Assembly: GCA_010094045.1 (NCBI GenBank)
Contig: ML986608.1
Coordinates: 127,343-191,342, forward strand
Length of the DNA stretch: 64,000 nucleotides
Direction: 5' to 3'
Origin: Lojkania enalia
Lineage: Eukaryota; Ascomycota; Dothideomycetes; Pleosporales
Positions 13,450 through 28,449 of the stretch are shown here, one piece after another. A model generated the notes under the pieces. That model did not search any database and was not told where the DNA came from. It saw only the letters and a program-made list of their open reading frames with translations. Every line of letters starts with the position of its first letter. Position 1 is the stretch's first letter. Both the position numbers and the translations under genes were made by a program.

Positions 13450-14660
13450 ATATTAGATTTTCTTCTACTAACTACTAGTAGTAAGGACTAAGCTAATCCT
13501 TATTTATTAAAGTATTATTATCCGAGAAACTATTAAAATCGGTTATATCTTTATCTAAGAAGCCCTTAAAAGTACTATCTAACTTCTTACTTAATATCTT
13601 ATACTTATCCTTATATTATATAAGCTTAGCCTTAATTTTAGAGTTATTATTAACCTCCTCTTCGCACTTATCACTTTTAATACCCTTAATATAGGGTAAG
13701 TTTAAATCGAGAAGAAGATTATTATCGAATTAATTATATACTAATAGAGGCTCTTAATATCTAGGGTAGTAATTAGTATATATCTATAATAAATAGATGT
13801 AATAAAAAATATAATAAACTTACTTCTACTCTAGCTCTAAAACTATAGCTAACTCTTCCTTAAATAGTTCCTTAATAAACTCTTACTATTTATTTTAAGC
13901 ATCCTTACTTTTAAAGCTATTATTTTATAGTTTAAGAAGGCTATCTTAGTATATCTTATATATAACCTTCTATATAGCCTCTCTAGAGCTATATACCTAT
14001 AATAGACTACAAGCTAATTTTTATATAGTAGATGTATCTTTCTCTTAACTAGTAGCCTTTAATAGAACTACTTAGTAATATCTAAGGCTAATCTCTTAGT
14101 TAATATACTCCTATTTTAAGTAGACAGCTTTTAGCCTTATCTCTAACTAATTATCTATTTACTTATAAGTATATATATATATAATAAATAACTATAATAA
14201 CTTATTAGACTTATAATTGTTAAAGCGCTTCTCCGCTATAGCTTTAATAGCTTTATCTAATATCTTTTTTTTTTCTTCTTCTTCTAGCGCTATATATTTA
14301 GCACTTTTCTATAGCTACCTCTTCTTAGCACTCTTAGTAAAGCGATTAGTAGTATAGATACTCTTAATAGCCTTCTCCTTAGTAGTAAGTAATATAGCTT
14401 TATCTCTCTATTAGATAACGCGCTTAATATTACTAAGTATACTCTTAAAGAGTATTATAAGATTAGTTAGACGGCTTTTTTAAGAACTAACTTAACTATA
14501 TAGTAAAAGAACGTATTTAATTTTATAATCTTCTAACTACTAACCCTATATTTATTAGTAAACTGTAATAAAAGACTGGTATAATTACTTACCTCTATTA
14601 ACTTCGCCTACTTATCTTAATTAAAGCTAACTAGTAGCTCTAGTAGCTTTAATAGTAGTA
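13450..14660 (-). pseudogene. Unrecognised RIP-degraded coding-like region
   Basis: The minus strand holds long stretches that read as plausible protein once TAG/TAA are taken as RIP stops. One part, about 14200-14450, is a charged Lys/Glu-rich helix with an EEEEKKK run, somewhat like the C-terminal tails of fungal pogo transposases. Downstream segments at 13830-14100 and 13480-13750 are also hydrophilic and helical. I recognise no catalytic motif. It could be a transposon tail or an old repeat-borne host gene. Whether this is one gene or several pieces cannot be told by eye. Confidence 0.3.
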
Positions 14661-15900
14661 AGCTATCTGGACCATCGAGAAAATTGTTATTAATAGGCTC
14701 TACTTTAATAGTTAATATTTTATAGAAACTGTAATAAAAGTATATAATAAATCGAAGATTTAGAGTTATATTAATAAGAGTATAGTAGGAAGAAGAGTTA
14801 TAGTAGAGTATTAGGCTCGATGCGACGAGTATATATACTACCTACTAGTATAGATTAGATAGAAGTAATAATAAAATATATACTTATCTAAATAAATATA
14901 AAATATTAGTTAGTTTAGTATAAAAAACTATTACTAAAAAGTATACTACTAGTTCTATAAGATAGTAAGTTATTATAGTTTTTTATTATAGTATTCTTAT
15001 AATATACGTCTAAACACCTTATTAGCTTTACTTTATAATTCTAATTTAGTACTAGCTCTTAATACGTACGTATCTTAGCATCTATATTTATATTTTAGGT
15101 ATCTATTAATAAACTTTAACTTAGCTTTATACTATTAACTTTAATTATTAATATTAACTACTCTACTTTACTACTATTAATATGTAATATCTTATACTCA
15201 AGGAATAGTACGATCTAAAATCGTTCTAATAGGTAGTAAGTTTTTCTAAAAATAGCTCGCTGCTAAATTAACTCGTAAGGTACCTATACTAGTAAAACCT
15301 ATACTAGTAAAGTATTACTATTACCCTAGAAGTAAGTTATTATAGGTTTTTATTATAGTTATATACTAATAAAATATAACTATCACACTTTAACAGATTA
15401 AACAATATTAGAAGAGTACTAAACTTCTCTTTTAAAAGCTTTGTTTTTCGCGGCTAATCTATAAAATTACTATTATAGTTTAGAAGGATGCTTATAGTAG
15501 TAAGATATATTAGTAACGGAGTATAATTAAGGCTCTCTAAAAGTCTATTAAGGCTTTTCTTATTAGGTTCTTTAAAGGTATATTATTTTTTATATAATTT
15601 ATACTATATAATACTAACTATACTAGACTATAATATAAATATAATTTATATAAAGCGGGTTACTATCTAAAATAAAAATATATATTTAGTAAAGCGATAT
15701 TATAAGAAGTTTAGTCTTCTATTAGATTAGGGTTATAATCCCTAGATAGTCTTAGGCTTAGAAAAGGCTACTTTAAATAAAACTAGTTCTCTACTATAAT
15801 AATTTACTATAATAAATATTTAATATATAATATATAATAAATATATAATATATAATTATTTCCTATAATTATAGAGGAACCTTATAAAGTACTCCTACCT
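14661..15900. other. AT-rich stretch, nothing recognised
   Basis: RIP-like AT-rich sequence. I find no terminal repeats, tRNA, or frame that I can assign to a family. Confidence 0.4.
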
Positions 15901-15910
15901 TAATCTTATA

Positions 15911-16041
15911 CCCCAGCGCTAAAAACTCTACCCTAACTTTAACCTTAATACTAAGAACCCCTACCTAACCTATACTCTAGTACTAATAACTCTACTTTAA
16001 CTCTAACCCCAGCGCTAAGAACCCCGAATCCAACCTTAACC
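15911..16041. repeat. About four imperfect tandem units of 30-37 bp, C-rich strand
   Basis: The motif CCCCAGCGCTAAGAAC recurs at 15911 and 16007 in full. Two more diverged units (ACTAAGAACCCC near 15950 and ACTAATAACTC near 15980) lie between them. The block contains scattered CCCTAA/CCTTAA-like words and is clearly less AT-rich than its surroundings. It directly borders the truncated end of the Copia remnant. Confidence 0.6.
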
Positions 16042-16060
16042 TAGGTAAGGTACTATATAC

Positions 16061-19000
16061 CCTATTTACTAGCCTATTAAAAAGTATTAATTTATTATAT
16101 CTAGAAATTAAATATATAAAATTAAACTTTATATATAGATTAAATCTATAGAATATCTATTAGTAGTTATTATAACTAATAGTATCGAGTTTAATAATAT
16201 TAATAGTAACTATTTTAAATAGATAAGAAACGTTTATTTTATAACTAATTTATTAAAAGATAATCTAATAGACTTTATTTCGTATATATTTCTTATAGTT
16301 AATTATAATTAGTATAGATCTCTTTTAAGATTAAATACTTTAAGTATTATCTATTAGGTAATTAATTATACTACTATCTATAATATATTCTACTATTAAA
16401 GCAGCTAAACTATCGAAGCGGCCACTTTTTCTTAGTATTATAAACACTATATACGAACTATAATAAATCTATAATACGACTTTCTATTAATTTAATAAGA
16501 AGGTAGAATTGAGCTTACCTTATAGGCGTATAAATTAGGCTAGTTTAAGAGCGTGCGACGCGCTACTATAGCTTTTAATACATAATATTAATAACTCTCT
16601 ACTCGACTTTACGGAATTATATTTCGCTCTTATATATAACTAAATTGCTAGAAGCTTATAGTAACTAAAGAATAAATAATTGTATAATATATTCTTAACC
16701 TTAATTCGTAAGAATTTACACCCTAGCTATATAAGGTAGTAGATATAGTAGATAAACTATTAGGCGTACGTAGTAGAATACTTATAGGAAAGAATTGGCC
16801 TAAACGATTTATAGCGCGTATAGACGAGCTTAAAATAGCTTTTAAATAAGTAAAGGATTGCTAAAGAATAAAATAAGAGAATCTAAAGGTTATTAACGTA
16901 TAGTTTAAGCTTATATAGAATATAATTGTAAAATGTAATATATATAATAATAATATCTACAACTTTAATAAGATAGGCTTTTAGATAAATATTATTAGTA
17001 TTATAAAGGTTATTATAGGTTTAGAATATTATATAAGGCCTACTCTTATACAGTTAGATAATTATAAGTAGATTATAATTATCTAGAGTATCTACGCTGC
17101 TGTATATACAACTCTACTATTTATTATCTATAAAGGACGCGTCTATATTTCTATATAGTATAAAGAAGTAGGTATACTATATAATTGGAAAATTTTAGTC
17201 TCTAAGAACGGCTGGATAAATAATACGTTTAGTCTTAAGTAGCTAAAGTACTTTAATAAGTATATAAAGATGCGTTAGATAGAATCATATAGGCTACTTA
17301 TTTTAGATAGCTATAAAAGCTACTTTAACTAGGAATTTAAGAATTACTACCTTATACGAAAGATTCTAATACTTTATATACCTTCTTATTTATCGTATAT
17401 ACTTCAGCCTCTTAATATAGTTTGCTTTTCGCCGTTGAAACTGAAGTACTTATAGTATATACGAGATTTAGTATACTAACGCGTCTACTATATTAATAAA
17501 GAAGGCTTCCTTCCAGCCTTTAAGAACGCGTTTTTTAATATATTTATGTATAAGAACTATCGAAAGGCCTTTAAAGTAATAGGAATTATTCCTTTAAACG
17601 TGCAGGTTATATTAAATTATCTTAATATATAACTGCGTACCCTACTAGAACTACTTCTATAAGAAGATTTCTAGTAGTCTAAAACTCTAAGTAATATATA
17701 TAAATTTGGGTTATAATTAATACTTATACGAAAGTCCTTTATACAATTACTAAAAGAGGTATAAGAAGGATTCTTACAGCTTATAAAAGGTGTTAAGTTA
17801 ATACTATATTAGAATACGCTTCTTTAAGCTCGCAACTCTAAGCTTAAAAGATAATTAAAAGAAGTAACTAAGCGTAAAACGTATAAAAGAAAGTATATTT
17901 AATATAGCAGTATAGTATTATATAGTAAGGGATCTTTATATATAGCTACTAAAGTATCTATAAGCTCTTAGCCCTTTAAGAAGATTCGTAGTGCTGATAC
18001 TTAAGAAAGGGCTCAACCAGCTTAACGCTACTATAGTAACTGTAGTAAGACTAGATATAACGCTCGTATATGCTAAAAGGATAGTAGGGAAAATTCTAAA
18101 TTAGATGAAAGTATATTATATATAAAATCTCTTATTAGTATTAAGTAAATTAACTTTTTATATATAGTATTTGTTGCGCTAAGAAAAAGTAGCTGCTTTA
18201 ATAGTTTGGCCGCTTTAATAGTAGAATACGTTATACTCTATTAAAATATAAAGCTAAAGTTTTATAAGTAATTAAGGTTAAAGTAGTAGAACTAAATATT
18301 ATAGTCTATATCGATTAGTTATAAATATAGCTATTTAAAATAGCTACTAAAGTATAGATACTAGCGGCTTAGTATAATATACAACTAGCTAATAACCTCC
18401 TAGTTAAGTTAGAGATGTAATATCTTCTTAAGATCTTTTTATTAAGTAATATAGTAGATTCTAATCTAAGTTAAAATAGATATTTAATAAAAAGAGCTGA
18501 GAGAGAGATACTAAACTAGTAAAGAAGTTAGAAATTAAAGCGACTTATTTTAGAGTTATTATCTTCGTCCTATTAGGTATTAATAGAAGTATAATAACTT
18601 CTCCCTATACTATAATAGATGTTTCTATTCCGCCTGTAAGTATAATATTATTAGGGGTAGTAGATATTATCTATTAAAACTTAGTAGGATTGTTATAGAT
18701 ATAAATATTAGTAGCTAGATTAAGAGTCTAAGAGTAGAAAAGTAGATAATACTAACGTAGCAGTAAACGGTTAAAAGCTAAAAAGTAGACTATATAAGTA
18801 TTATATAGCTCTAAAATAGAGCTATTACTAGCATCGATTTCTATTATATTAGACTCTATTAGTTTATTAGAATCCTTATTCTTTTACTTCTTAAAATATT
18901 AAGCCTTATCTCTAACTCTATTTAGTATACTCCTTTTATTCTTAGCCTCGTATTTAGTAATCTTCTTAGCTTTTTTAGAGTCTTTAATAAATTCTCTTAT

Positions 19001-20140
19001 TCTAAAGCTTATAATAATATATAGATATTAACTCTAGAAGTAAATATCTCTATAAAGGTAGAGTTTAGTTAACTTATCTTTAATTTTTACTCTCTTTTTA
19101 CTATATAAAGATTCTTGTTAATTTAGTATAGCGCTTAAAACTCTACTATAAATATTAGCCTTTCTTAATCTTATCGTATAATAGTAGTATAAGAAGCTAG
19201 CTAAGACGGTCAGTAGCTAAATATTATCTAGAATCGGCTAATTGCAATTAATATTCCAGATCTCCTCTACTTTAAATATATCGATAGCGATATTAGTAGA
19301 GTAGCTAGAATTAATCTACTTAATAACTTAAATAAGATCTTTATAAGAGTAGAAGCTATATATATCTAGTAAGCTAAACTACTTAGCTCTATTATATATA
19401 GTAAGAATCTCGTTATACTAGTTCTTAATATTTAATTAACGGGTATAAAAGACTTTTATAGATTTATAGACTTTCTAGATTTAATACTCTTAATATACTC
19501 TTATTAAAGAGTAGAGATTATATAGTATTTTAAGCTATATATAGATTAAATCTTAATCTTTAATCTAATAGAGATAATTCTAACTAATTATTTTAGTAAT
19601 ATATACTTTAATTTAGTCTAACTTATCTTTTAGGCGTTAATATTCTTTAATTTCTCTATAGTAGATATTAATATTAATATTATACTAATTAAAAGCTTTT
19701 TAATTAGATTTAGTAGCTAGTAATCCGTTTATATTAATAGCTATAGAAGGCTAGATAGGCTTTTCTAGCTTCTAAAAGGGTTAATAAGGCTGTTTAGAGT
19801 TAATATATTTCTATATATCTTCTATATTAGTTAAACGCTTAATTATAAAGATTTAAAGCTTCTAGTTATTCTAGCTTTTAAAGATAATATCTATTCGGAC
19901 GGCGTTCTTTAATATTATAATAATAGTATCGATAATTAATAAGATCGGTGGTATTAAATTAATAGAAGAGGCGGGTTAGACTAAGCTTATAACTTTAAGC
20001 AGGAGGGGGTTAAGACTATATAGGATAGTATAGATAGATATATTAATAAGGTCTTTTAACCTCTTAGTTAAGGTATAGTAGAAGAATATATAGTATATAA
20101 GACTATTTAGTTAAGAGCTATACAGCTAACTAGGTATATA
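16061..20140 (-). pseudogene. Ty1/Copia gag-protease-integrase remnant, split by pogo A
   Basis: On the minus strand from about 20.1 kb downward there is a Copia-type gag with long helical segments (about 19.9-19.0 kb). A region matching the fungal Copia aspartic protease and following strands lies near 18.9-18.5 kb (an IITLKQVALISNFFTSLVSL-like stretch). A pre-integrase segment reaches the pogo A boundary at 18233. Beyond pogo A, the minus strand at 16380-16080 continues with integrase sequence, including a segment like YGFDLYTKFNFVY. RT and RNase H are absent: the element stops near 16060 at the C-rich repeat block. No LTRs found. RIP stops are frequent. Confidence 0.6.
16383..18231 (+). 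mobile_element. Fot1/pogo DNA transposon copy A (1849 bp), RIP-inactivated
   Basis: The terminal inverted repeats are about 50 bp: the left TIR begins ATATATTCTACTATTAAAGC and the right TIR ends GTAGAATACGT, with TA on both sides. The plus strand encodes a Tc1/mariner-superfamily pogo transposase: helix-turn-helix region, then the first catalytic block NFNKIGF (16961-16981; family form NFDETGF). The second block LILD is near 17310, followed by an IPSYLSYILQPLN-like stretch. At the C-terminus (about 18035-18080) is a CX2CX4HX4C-like zinc knuckle. The first catalytic Asp codon has become Asn. It sits in the Copia remnant. Length and ends match copies B and C exactly. Confidence 0.9.
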
Positions 20141-21972
20141 ACCTAAGCTTATAACTAGTAATTAATAGGTATTTATCGTATAGCTCTTTATATACTAATT
20201 AAAGTATTTAAGCTAGATAATACTAATCTTATTATTTATTTAGCTATTATTACTAACTATAATCGCCTAATTATCTAGTATATTATTACCGTTATATTAA
20301 TAAGATAGGTAGTAGACGCTTTTAAAGATAATAAATAGTAGGATCGTCTAGCTAATTATATTAATTACTAAGATTATTATAGTCTATTTATAATTATCTA
20401 GCTAGATAGCCTTTATATAATAATTCTCTAACCTTATTATTACTAGCTAAGCTAATATTTAGTCTATAATAAAGCCTATCTTATCGAAATTATAGGTATC
20501 TTTATCTTAAATTCTATACTTCCTCTTTATACTCTATAGAAACTAGAACTATATATCTATAATTATTAGATCTTTATATAAAGCTTACTACTAATTATAA
20601 GAATAGTTTAATTATGTTCTAAAGTATTTAGTATACTATATAAAGTTTTAAAGCTAGTAGATACTAACCTAGCTAGTACTATATTTAGCTAATAGTCTAT
20701 TTACTATAACTTATATACTATTAATTATAGGCGGAAATCCTCGCAAATCCTAATTAAGGATATAGCTAATAAGTACCTCCTTTTTAATCTTTATAAGCTT
20801 CTTTAAATTTAGCTTATAATTGTATTATATAACTATTCTAGTATATTAAAGGCGGAGAGTACTTTAAAAGTAGGAAAAAGTTATTATAACGCTATTCTCG
20901 ATTAAAACTTAAACTCGATTAATAGCTAAAATTATAAGAATAATTTTATAATTCTTTATAAGTTAATTATATATTACTATATTAAACTATTAATATATTC
21001 TACTAATAAAGTAGTTATATTATTAAAGCGGCTACTTTTTTTTAGCGTTATAAATACTACGTATAAACTATAATAAATCTATAATATAACCTTCTATTAA
21101 TTTAATAAGAAGGTAGAATTGAGCTTACCTTATAGGCGTATAAATTAGGCTAATTTAAGAGCGTATAACGCTCTACTATAGCTTTTAATATATAATATTA
21201 ATAACTCTCTACTCGACTTTATAGAATTATATTTTACCTTTATATATAACTAAATTACTAGAAGCTTATAGTAACTAAAGAATAAATAATCGTATAATAT
21301 ATTCTTAACTTTAATTTATAAGGATTTACGCTCCAGCTATATAAGGTAGTAGATATAGTATATAAACTATTAAGTATATATAGTAGAATATCTATAGGAA
21401 AGAATTAGTCTAAATAATTTATAGCGTATATAGATAAGTTTAAAATAGCCTATAATTAAATAAAGGATTACTAAAAAATAAAATAAGAAAATCTAGAGGT
21501 TATTAACGCGTAGTTTAAACTTATATAGAATTTAATTGCAAAATATAGTATATATAATAATAATATCTACAAATTTAATAAGATAAGCTTTTAGATAAAT
21601 ATTATTAGTATTATAAAGGTTATTATAGGTATAAAATTTTATATAAAGCCTACTCTTATATAGCTAGACAATTATAAGTAGATTATAGTTATCTAGAGTA
21701 TCTGTACTGCTATATATACGACCCTACTATTTATTATCTATAAAGGATACGTCTATATCTCTATATAATATAAAGAAGTAAGTTTACTATATAATTAAAA
21801 TATTTTAGTTTCTAAGAATAGTTAGATAAATAATACGCTTAGTCTTAAATAGCTAAAGTACTTTAATAAGTATATAAAGATATATTAGATAGAATTATAT
21901 AGGCAACTTATTTTAGATAGCTATAAAAGCTACCTTAACTAGAAATTTAAAAATTACTATCTTATATAAAAG

Positions 21973-22317
21973 TGTTATAAACACCCTTATATTAAAACCT
22001 ATTAAGGTATAGAATTCTATATAGATAAGCGAGTAGAGCTAGATTACGTAAATAACTTAGCGACTTAGTTAAGATTAAGCTACTAAGCCCGCTTAGTCGT
22101 AGGTAAACAACTAAGTAGGGGAATAGTAGGAAGACTAAATTATATTTAACGACCTTACAATTCTAACTTTTATAACTCTTTATAGTTAACTTAAATATCC
22201 TTTATATACTCTACTTATATACTTCTATTATAAGCTTATAAGAATAATCTTCTAGTAGTATATAATTACTCTTAATTATTACCCTATCCTATACTCGGCT
22301 AACCTAAGGCTATTATA
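21973..22317 (+). repeat. 5' LTR of G4
   Basis: 345 bp, starting TGTTATAAACACCC and ending in TATTATA. Its TG start is intact while the partner reads TA. Confidence 0.93.
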
Positions 22318-25300
22318 CTTTAACTACCCTTATAAGGCTAAAAGAAGTAAGACTAGTTAAACTACTCTAGTTATAAGGAAAGTAATACCTTTAGTAAGTA
22401 ATATAGGAAACTTACGTAAGTAGAATATCAGGATTAGCTAGTAAGACTACCTCTTTAAAGGCAGGTATAATAACTATATTTATAAGAATATAGAATAAAT
22501 TAATATAATAATAGAAATAACTAGTCTTAGTAGACAAATAAATAAGAAGCCTAAAAGAGACCTAAGATAGCCTTCTTAAAAGCCTTAAAGGAATATAAGA
22601 AATAGTTAATAGTAAGTAAGAAATAGAACTTACAGGAATTATCTAGAAACTTAAGTAAGTTAAAAGAGTACTACTAATAATATATTATTAGTAATAAATT
22701 AAGTTAGTACTATTTAATAAGTTTAACAGAACTAGGTCTAAACTTAAAGAGTTCCTAGTAGTAGTAAGAATCTATATTAATACTAACCTAGATATTATTT
22801 AGTATAAAAACGAGAAAGTACTATTTATAGGAGTATACTTAACAGGTAAACCCTTTAACTGGTTCTAGTTCTTCCTAATAGATTTTAAGAACTATATAGA
22901 AGAATACTAGAAAAGCGAAACTAAGATAATATTTACGAGCCTAGTATATTTCTAATAGAAACTTAAACTAGCGTTTAGAGATATTAACGAAGTATAAGTA
23001 GTAGAAGATAGACTCTATAATCTAGTTCAACTAGAATCTATTACCTTATATATATCGAGTTTTTAACAGCTCTCGAATAAAGTTATATAGAACGACTATA
23101 GTATAATAGCGAAGTTCTATAGAGGATTAAAAATAGAAATAAGAAGGGTAATAATATATATAGAATAACCTTAGGATCTAATATTATACTTCTAACTAGT
23201 AAAGAGAATCGACGACGAACTATACTAGTTTAAAAACGAGGAAAGGTAAGTATACTACTAAAGAGTATACTTTTTAGTAAAAACTACTAACGCGGGCGAA
23301 CTTATAGATTTAAGCGCTACTAGAGAAAAGAAGCCTAAGTTATAGGCGACTTAGGAAAAGAAGACTTAGAGGAAAGATATTAAGTACTATAATTATTAGA
23401 AACTAGAATATATAGTAAAGGAATGCTGAAGTAAAAAGAAAGAAAAGAAAAACCGGCCTATAGAAGATAAACTGTAAGAAGCAGGTAAAGAAAAACTAGC
23501 CGTAACTATAGAATATAGAACCCTATATTAGTTCTTCTATAATAAAAACGAGTATTAAATATACTAACAACTTAAAGAAACTATAGAATATTAGCTTTAG
23601 AAGAAAATATAACTTATAGCAACGCAGAAACATATAAAAAGATAACTAGAAGAAGTTTAAGAAGAATTAGGTAAGGATAAAGAAATAAACACCCTATTAC
23701 AAATAGAAGAAGCTACTATTAGAGTACTAACACCTAAACTAGTATCTAAAGTATATTCTATATATTAACGAGGAATAATCGAGTATAAATAGGAAACTCC
23801 GGCTCTTATAGCTACCCTACGAGAAGAACTACCTATAAGATTCTACGATAAGAATAGATTAGAATAAAATATTATCGACGTTTATAAAGAATAGTAAAAT
23901 ACCTACCCTAGAGAGATCTACTTCTTACATTTCCAAAAATGGATAGAGAAAACGAAAGTAGTAGAAGAATACCTTAATATAATAGATTGGAATAAGGCTG
24001 TATATATAGTATAAAAAGTAGTAGCCTTCTTATAAAGCGAAGTACTAGTAAAATACTAGGTACTAAAGGTATCATAATATAAATAAGAATGGGACTACTA
24101 GGTTAGAGAAGACGATAACCCCTATATAAACTAATACTACCTAGTATATTTTAAGATAGTATAGATATTATATATTAAACAATAATATAAGGCCTACTAA
24201 AAAAGAAAAGAAAATATAGGTATATAGCTAAAACAACTAAATAAAAACGAGGTACTAGAAAACTTTATAAAGTAAGAAGCTATAATAGAATAGAAAGTTA
24301 CTAAACAAACCTAAAACTATATAGTACTCGAACTTAGACCTCTACTATCTAAAGTATATATTAGAGGAAGACTATAGTATAAATATTTAGAACGAAAATA
24401 CCTAAAATATATATTTATAAAAGAAGTAATAACCTACTAGTTTAAGATAACTTAACTATATAGAAATATAGGAGAATACTATCTTATAATACTAGGATAA
24501 TATTACGGCTATAAGGTATATATACTTATTAATAGTAGAGTAATAAAGAACTTTATAGCTAGCAACTATATTACTAGAAAAGGAATACCTATAGTATAAC
24601 TAGAACGACCCTATATAATCTAAACTATAGAGGGAAAAGACTTCTAGAAAAAAGTTATATATACTATAGAACTAGAAGAGTTTAAAATTCTAGGAACAAC
24701 TTAATAAGGATAGATATTCTAAATTATAGAAATTACCGACTATAATATTATCTTAGAGATTCTATAGTTAAGAAAGGAAAACCCTTAGATAAACTAGTAA
24801 ACTAGACGAATTATCCTTAAAAATTCGAGTTAGCTAGTTAAAGAACAACTCGCTATAATAGCAAAAGAAGTAGTAAAAGAGTTATTCTTAATAGGAAACG
24901 TATTATATAGTATATCTAAAGAATACTAATACTTGATAGAACAACTCTAAAAACTACTATAATACCTACCTAAATATAGAGAATACGATTATAAAATTAA
25001 ACTATAACTAGAAAAAGAATTTAGATATAGACCTATATATAGCCTAATACTAAGGGAAGTAGAGGCCCTAGAATAATATATAGACGAGTACCTGAAGAAA
25101 GGAATAATTCGAGAATTAAACTTACTAGTAGTATACCCTATACTCTTTATAGATAAGAAAGAAATAATAGATCTATAAATATATATTAATTATTATACTC
25201 TTAACAATATTATAATTAAGAACTAATACTTCTTACTACTTATCTATAACTTAAGAAACTAATTAAGAGAAGCTACTATCTTTATAAAATTAGACATTTA

Positions 25301-28300
25301 GAATATATACTATTAGATCTATATTAAAGAAGGAGACGAGTAGAAAATAGTATTTAGAATAAAAAAGAGACTCTTTAAATACCTAGTTATACTATTTAAG
25401 CTTACTAATATACTAGCTACTTTCTAAAAACGAATTAATAAAGTATTAAGACTATACCTTAGATAATTCTATATAGTATATTTAGATAATATTCTCGTAT
25501 ATTTAAAAATAAAGTAAGAATATAAGAAATATATCGAACAAGTACTACGTATATTATAAGTAGTAAAATTATACTTTAAGGTAAGGAAATACGAATTTTA
25601 TACTATATAAATAGACTACTTAGAATTTATTATCGAACTAGAACAACTATAAATAGATCTAAACAAATTAGTAGCAATTAAAAATTAACTAACTCTAAAG
25701 TTAATTAAAGATATTTAATCTTTTAGAGAATTTTATAATTTTTATTAAACCTTTATAGATAATTAGAGTAATATAACTATACCCTTAACTCAACTATTAA
25801 GGAAAGATACTACTTTTATATAGAGAAACGAATAAGAAAAAGCCTTCTAAGAAGTTAAGAAACAATTTTAATAAGAACTAGTACTAAAACTCTACAACCT
25901 AAAAAAGAAAGCTTTTATAGAAACTAATGTATTAGGAATAAGAATAGCTAGAATCCTTATACAAATCTATAACAGGAAAAGATATCTAGTAGTATACTAT
26001 TTACGAAAACTTATATTAGCAGAGATAAATTATAATATATATAACTAAGAACTTCTAGCTATTATAGTATACTTTAAAGAATAGCGTATATATTTATAAG
26101 GAGTAAAATAGTAAACTAAAGTCTATTACGATTATAAGAACCTTACTACCTTCCTTACTACTAAAACTCTTACCCCTAGATAGGTTAGATAGTTATAAAA
26201 ACTAGCTATATTCGACTTTAAGATCGTCTATATTAGTAGAAAATAAAACCGAAGAGTAGATGTATTAAGTAGACTATTAGAATAAAAATAAGAGAAAGGA
26301 ACTATAGCTATACTACTAAGAAGATAATAAGATAGAAGTATAGTATATAATTATCTACAACTCATAGTAACAACTATTATTAAAAAAGTAAGCTAGATAA
26401 CTCTAATTAGATTAGCAATAAATAGAATACCCGAAGAACTCTAAGAATAAGAACTAGAATAGATAGATAGACTACTATATATCTACAACTAGATCTACGT
26501 ACTAGCTAAGATTAGAAAAGAATTTATTAGATAATTCTATAAAGCCTCTACCTACGGATACTAAAGAATAGAGAAAACGCTAGAACGAATCCTTAAAGGA
26601 TTCTACTTTCCTAAAGTAAGAGAATAGGTAAAAAATATATTATAAGAATACGTAGACTACTAATAGAATAAATCTAATAGATATATACTTTATAGACTAT
26701 TATAAAATCTAGAAATACTAACTAAACTATAGACGGAAATTATTATAGACTTTATTATTAAGCTACTAAAGTTAAAGGACTACCCTAAAGAAGAAGTATA
26801 TAACTCTATTATAATAATTATAGATAGACTTATAAAATATACCTACTTTATTCCCTATAATAAAGTATTATTAGTAGAGTAGATTGTAAACATCTTTCTA
26901 AAATAGATTATTGTATAATATAGGGTACTATAAAAGATAATTATAGACTAAAATACTAAGTTTATTTTAAAGTTTTAGTAAATAATTATAAACTTACTAG
27001 AAATTAAATATAAGATATCTATAGCATTTTACCTATAAATAGATAGATAGATAGATAGAATAAATAAACTAAATAGTAGAGTAATACTTATAGTACTACC
27101 TTAACTACAGATAAAATAATTAGATAATACTACTACTAATAGCGCAACTTGCGTATAATAGTACTATATATAGTATAACCGGAATATTACTATTTATAGT
27201 AAACGATAGGTATAAACTAAAAACCTATAACACCCTAATTAAAGTAGTATTATAGATACTCTGGGTATAGAAACGAGTCGAGATTATTTAATAAACATAA
27301 GACTTACTAAAGAAAGACTTCTAGTTCCTATAATATATTATAAAGAAATACTATAATAAGAAATATAAATAACTATTTTATTTTAAGAAGGGAGAAAAAG
27401 TTTAGCTGCTACAATAAAATATTTAAAGTAAACGACTAAATAGTAAACTAGATTATATTAAAATTAGACTATATAAGATTAAGAAATAAATATTACCCGT
27501 AAACTATTAATTTAAATTATCTACAGCTATAAAAATCTATCTAACCTTCTATATTATATTTATAGAAAAGGCACCCCAGGACGCTAAACTAGTAGTATAT
27601 AATATAGACGTATATAGAGAAGACTAGAAATAGGAAGTTAAGAAAATAATACTATTTAATTAAATAGTTAGAAATAGACGAATATAGGAACCTATAGAAT
27701 AATACCTAAAAACTAGAAGAAAACCTTAACTTTATAGTATTATAGGTATATTATAAAAGCTAAATTCGCGAAGAAAATCTAGAGATAGAGTCGTAGGATT
27801 AAATAATATTAGCTATATTATAGGAGGCGACTCCGCCTTAGAAAGGAGACCCGCCTTATAATCCGCTTCTTTCTCTTCCTTAAGCTACTCCCACGTATAT
27901 TTATAACCCTCTACTTACCTATACTTTACTTATTTACGAATCTTTTAAAGACGCTAAACTTTTGTCTAGACTACTACTATCTTACTACTTATATCCTCCA
28001 GCTAATCTAGGATCTTTTAATACTCCTTTTTAGCCAGCTAAAACTAGTAATCTAATTTGTTAACCTTTTTATTTTAACGTTCTACTACTATATATAAATA
28101 TTATAAACTAATAAGGGAATTAAAGTATACGAGTATTTTAGATATTATAGGAAATATTATAAGATAACTATATACTAGACTAAAAGTATTTAGAATAGTA
28201 TAATTGTTTTAAAGTCTCCTTTTTATTAATTTTATATATTAGCCCCTTACGAGAATAATAAGAATAAGATATTATAATTAAACTAGAAAAGTTAATACGG

Positions 28301-28449
28301 TTGGTATAATAATAGCAACTTAATATAGAATAATAAGAAGAAGGTATTAGAGAAGTATATAAAGAACGTATAAGCGGCTTACTAACCCTACTATATAATT
28401 AAGAAGAACGGAATAACTCTTAGGCTAAGAGTTTAGAGAAGGAGAATAG

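Noticed and set aside
15911..16041. Telomere
   Set aside because: Units are not a uniform short telomere repeat and lie inside a contiguous sequence; at most an old interstitial trace.
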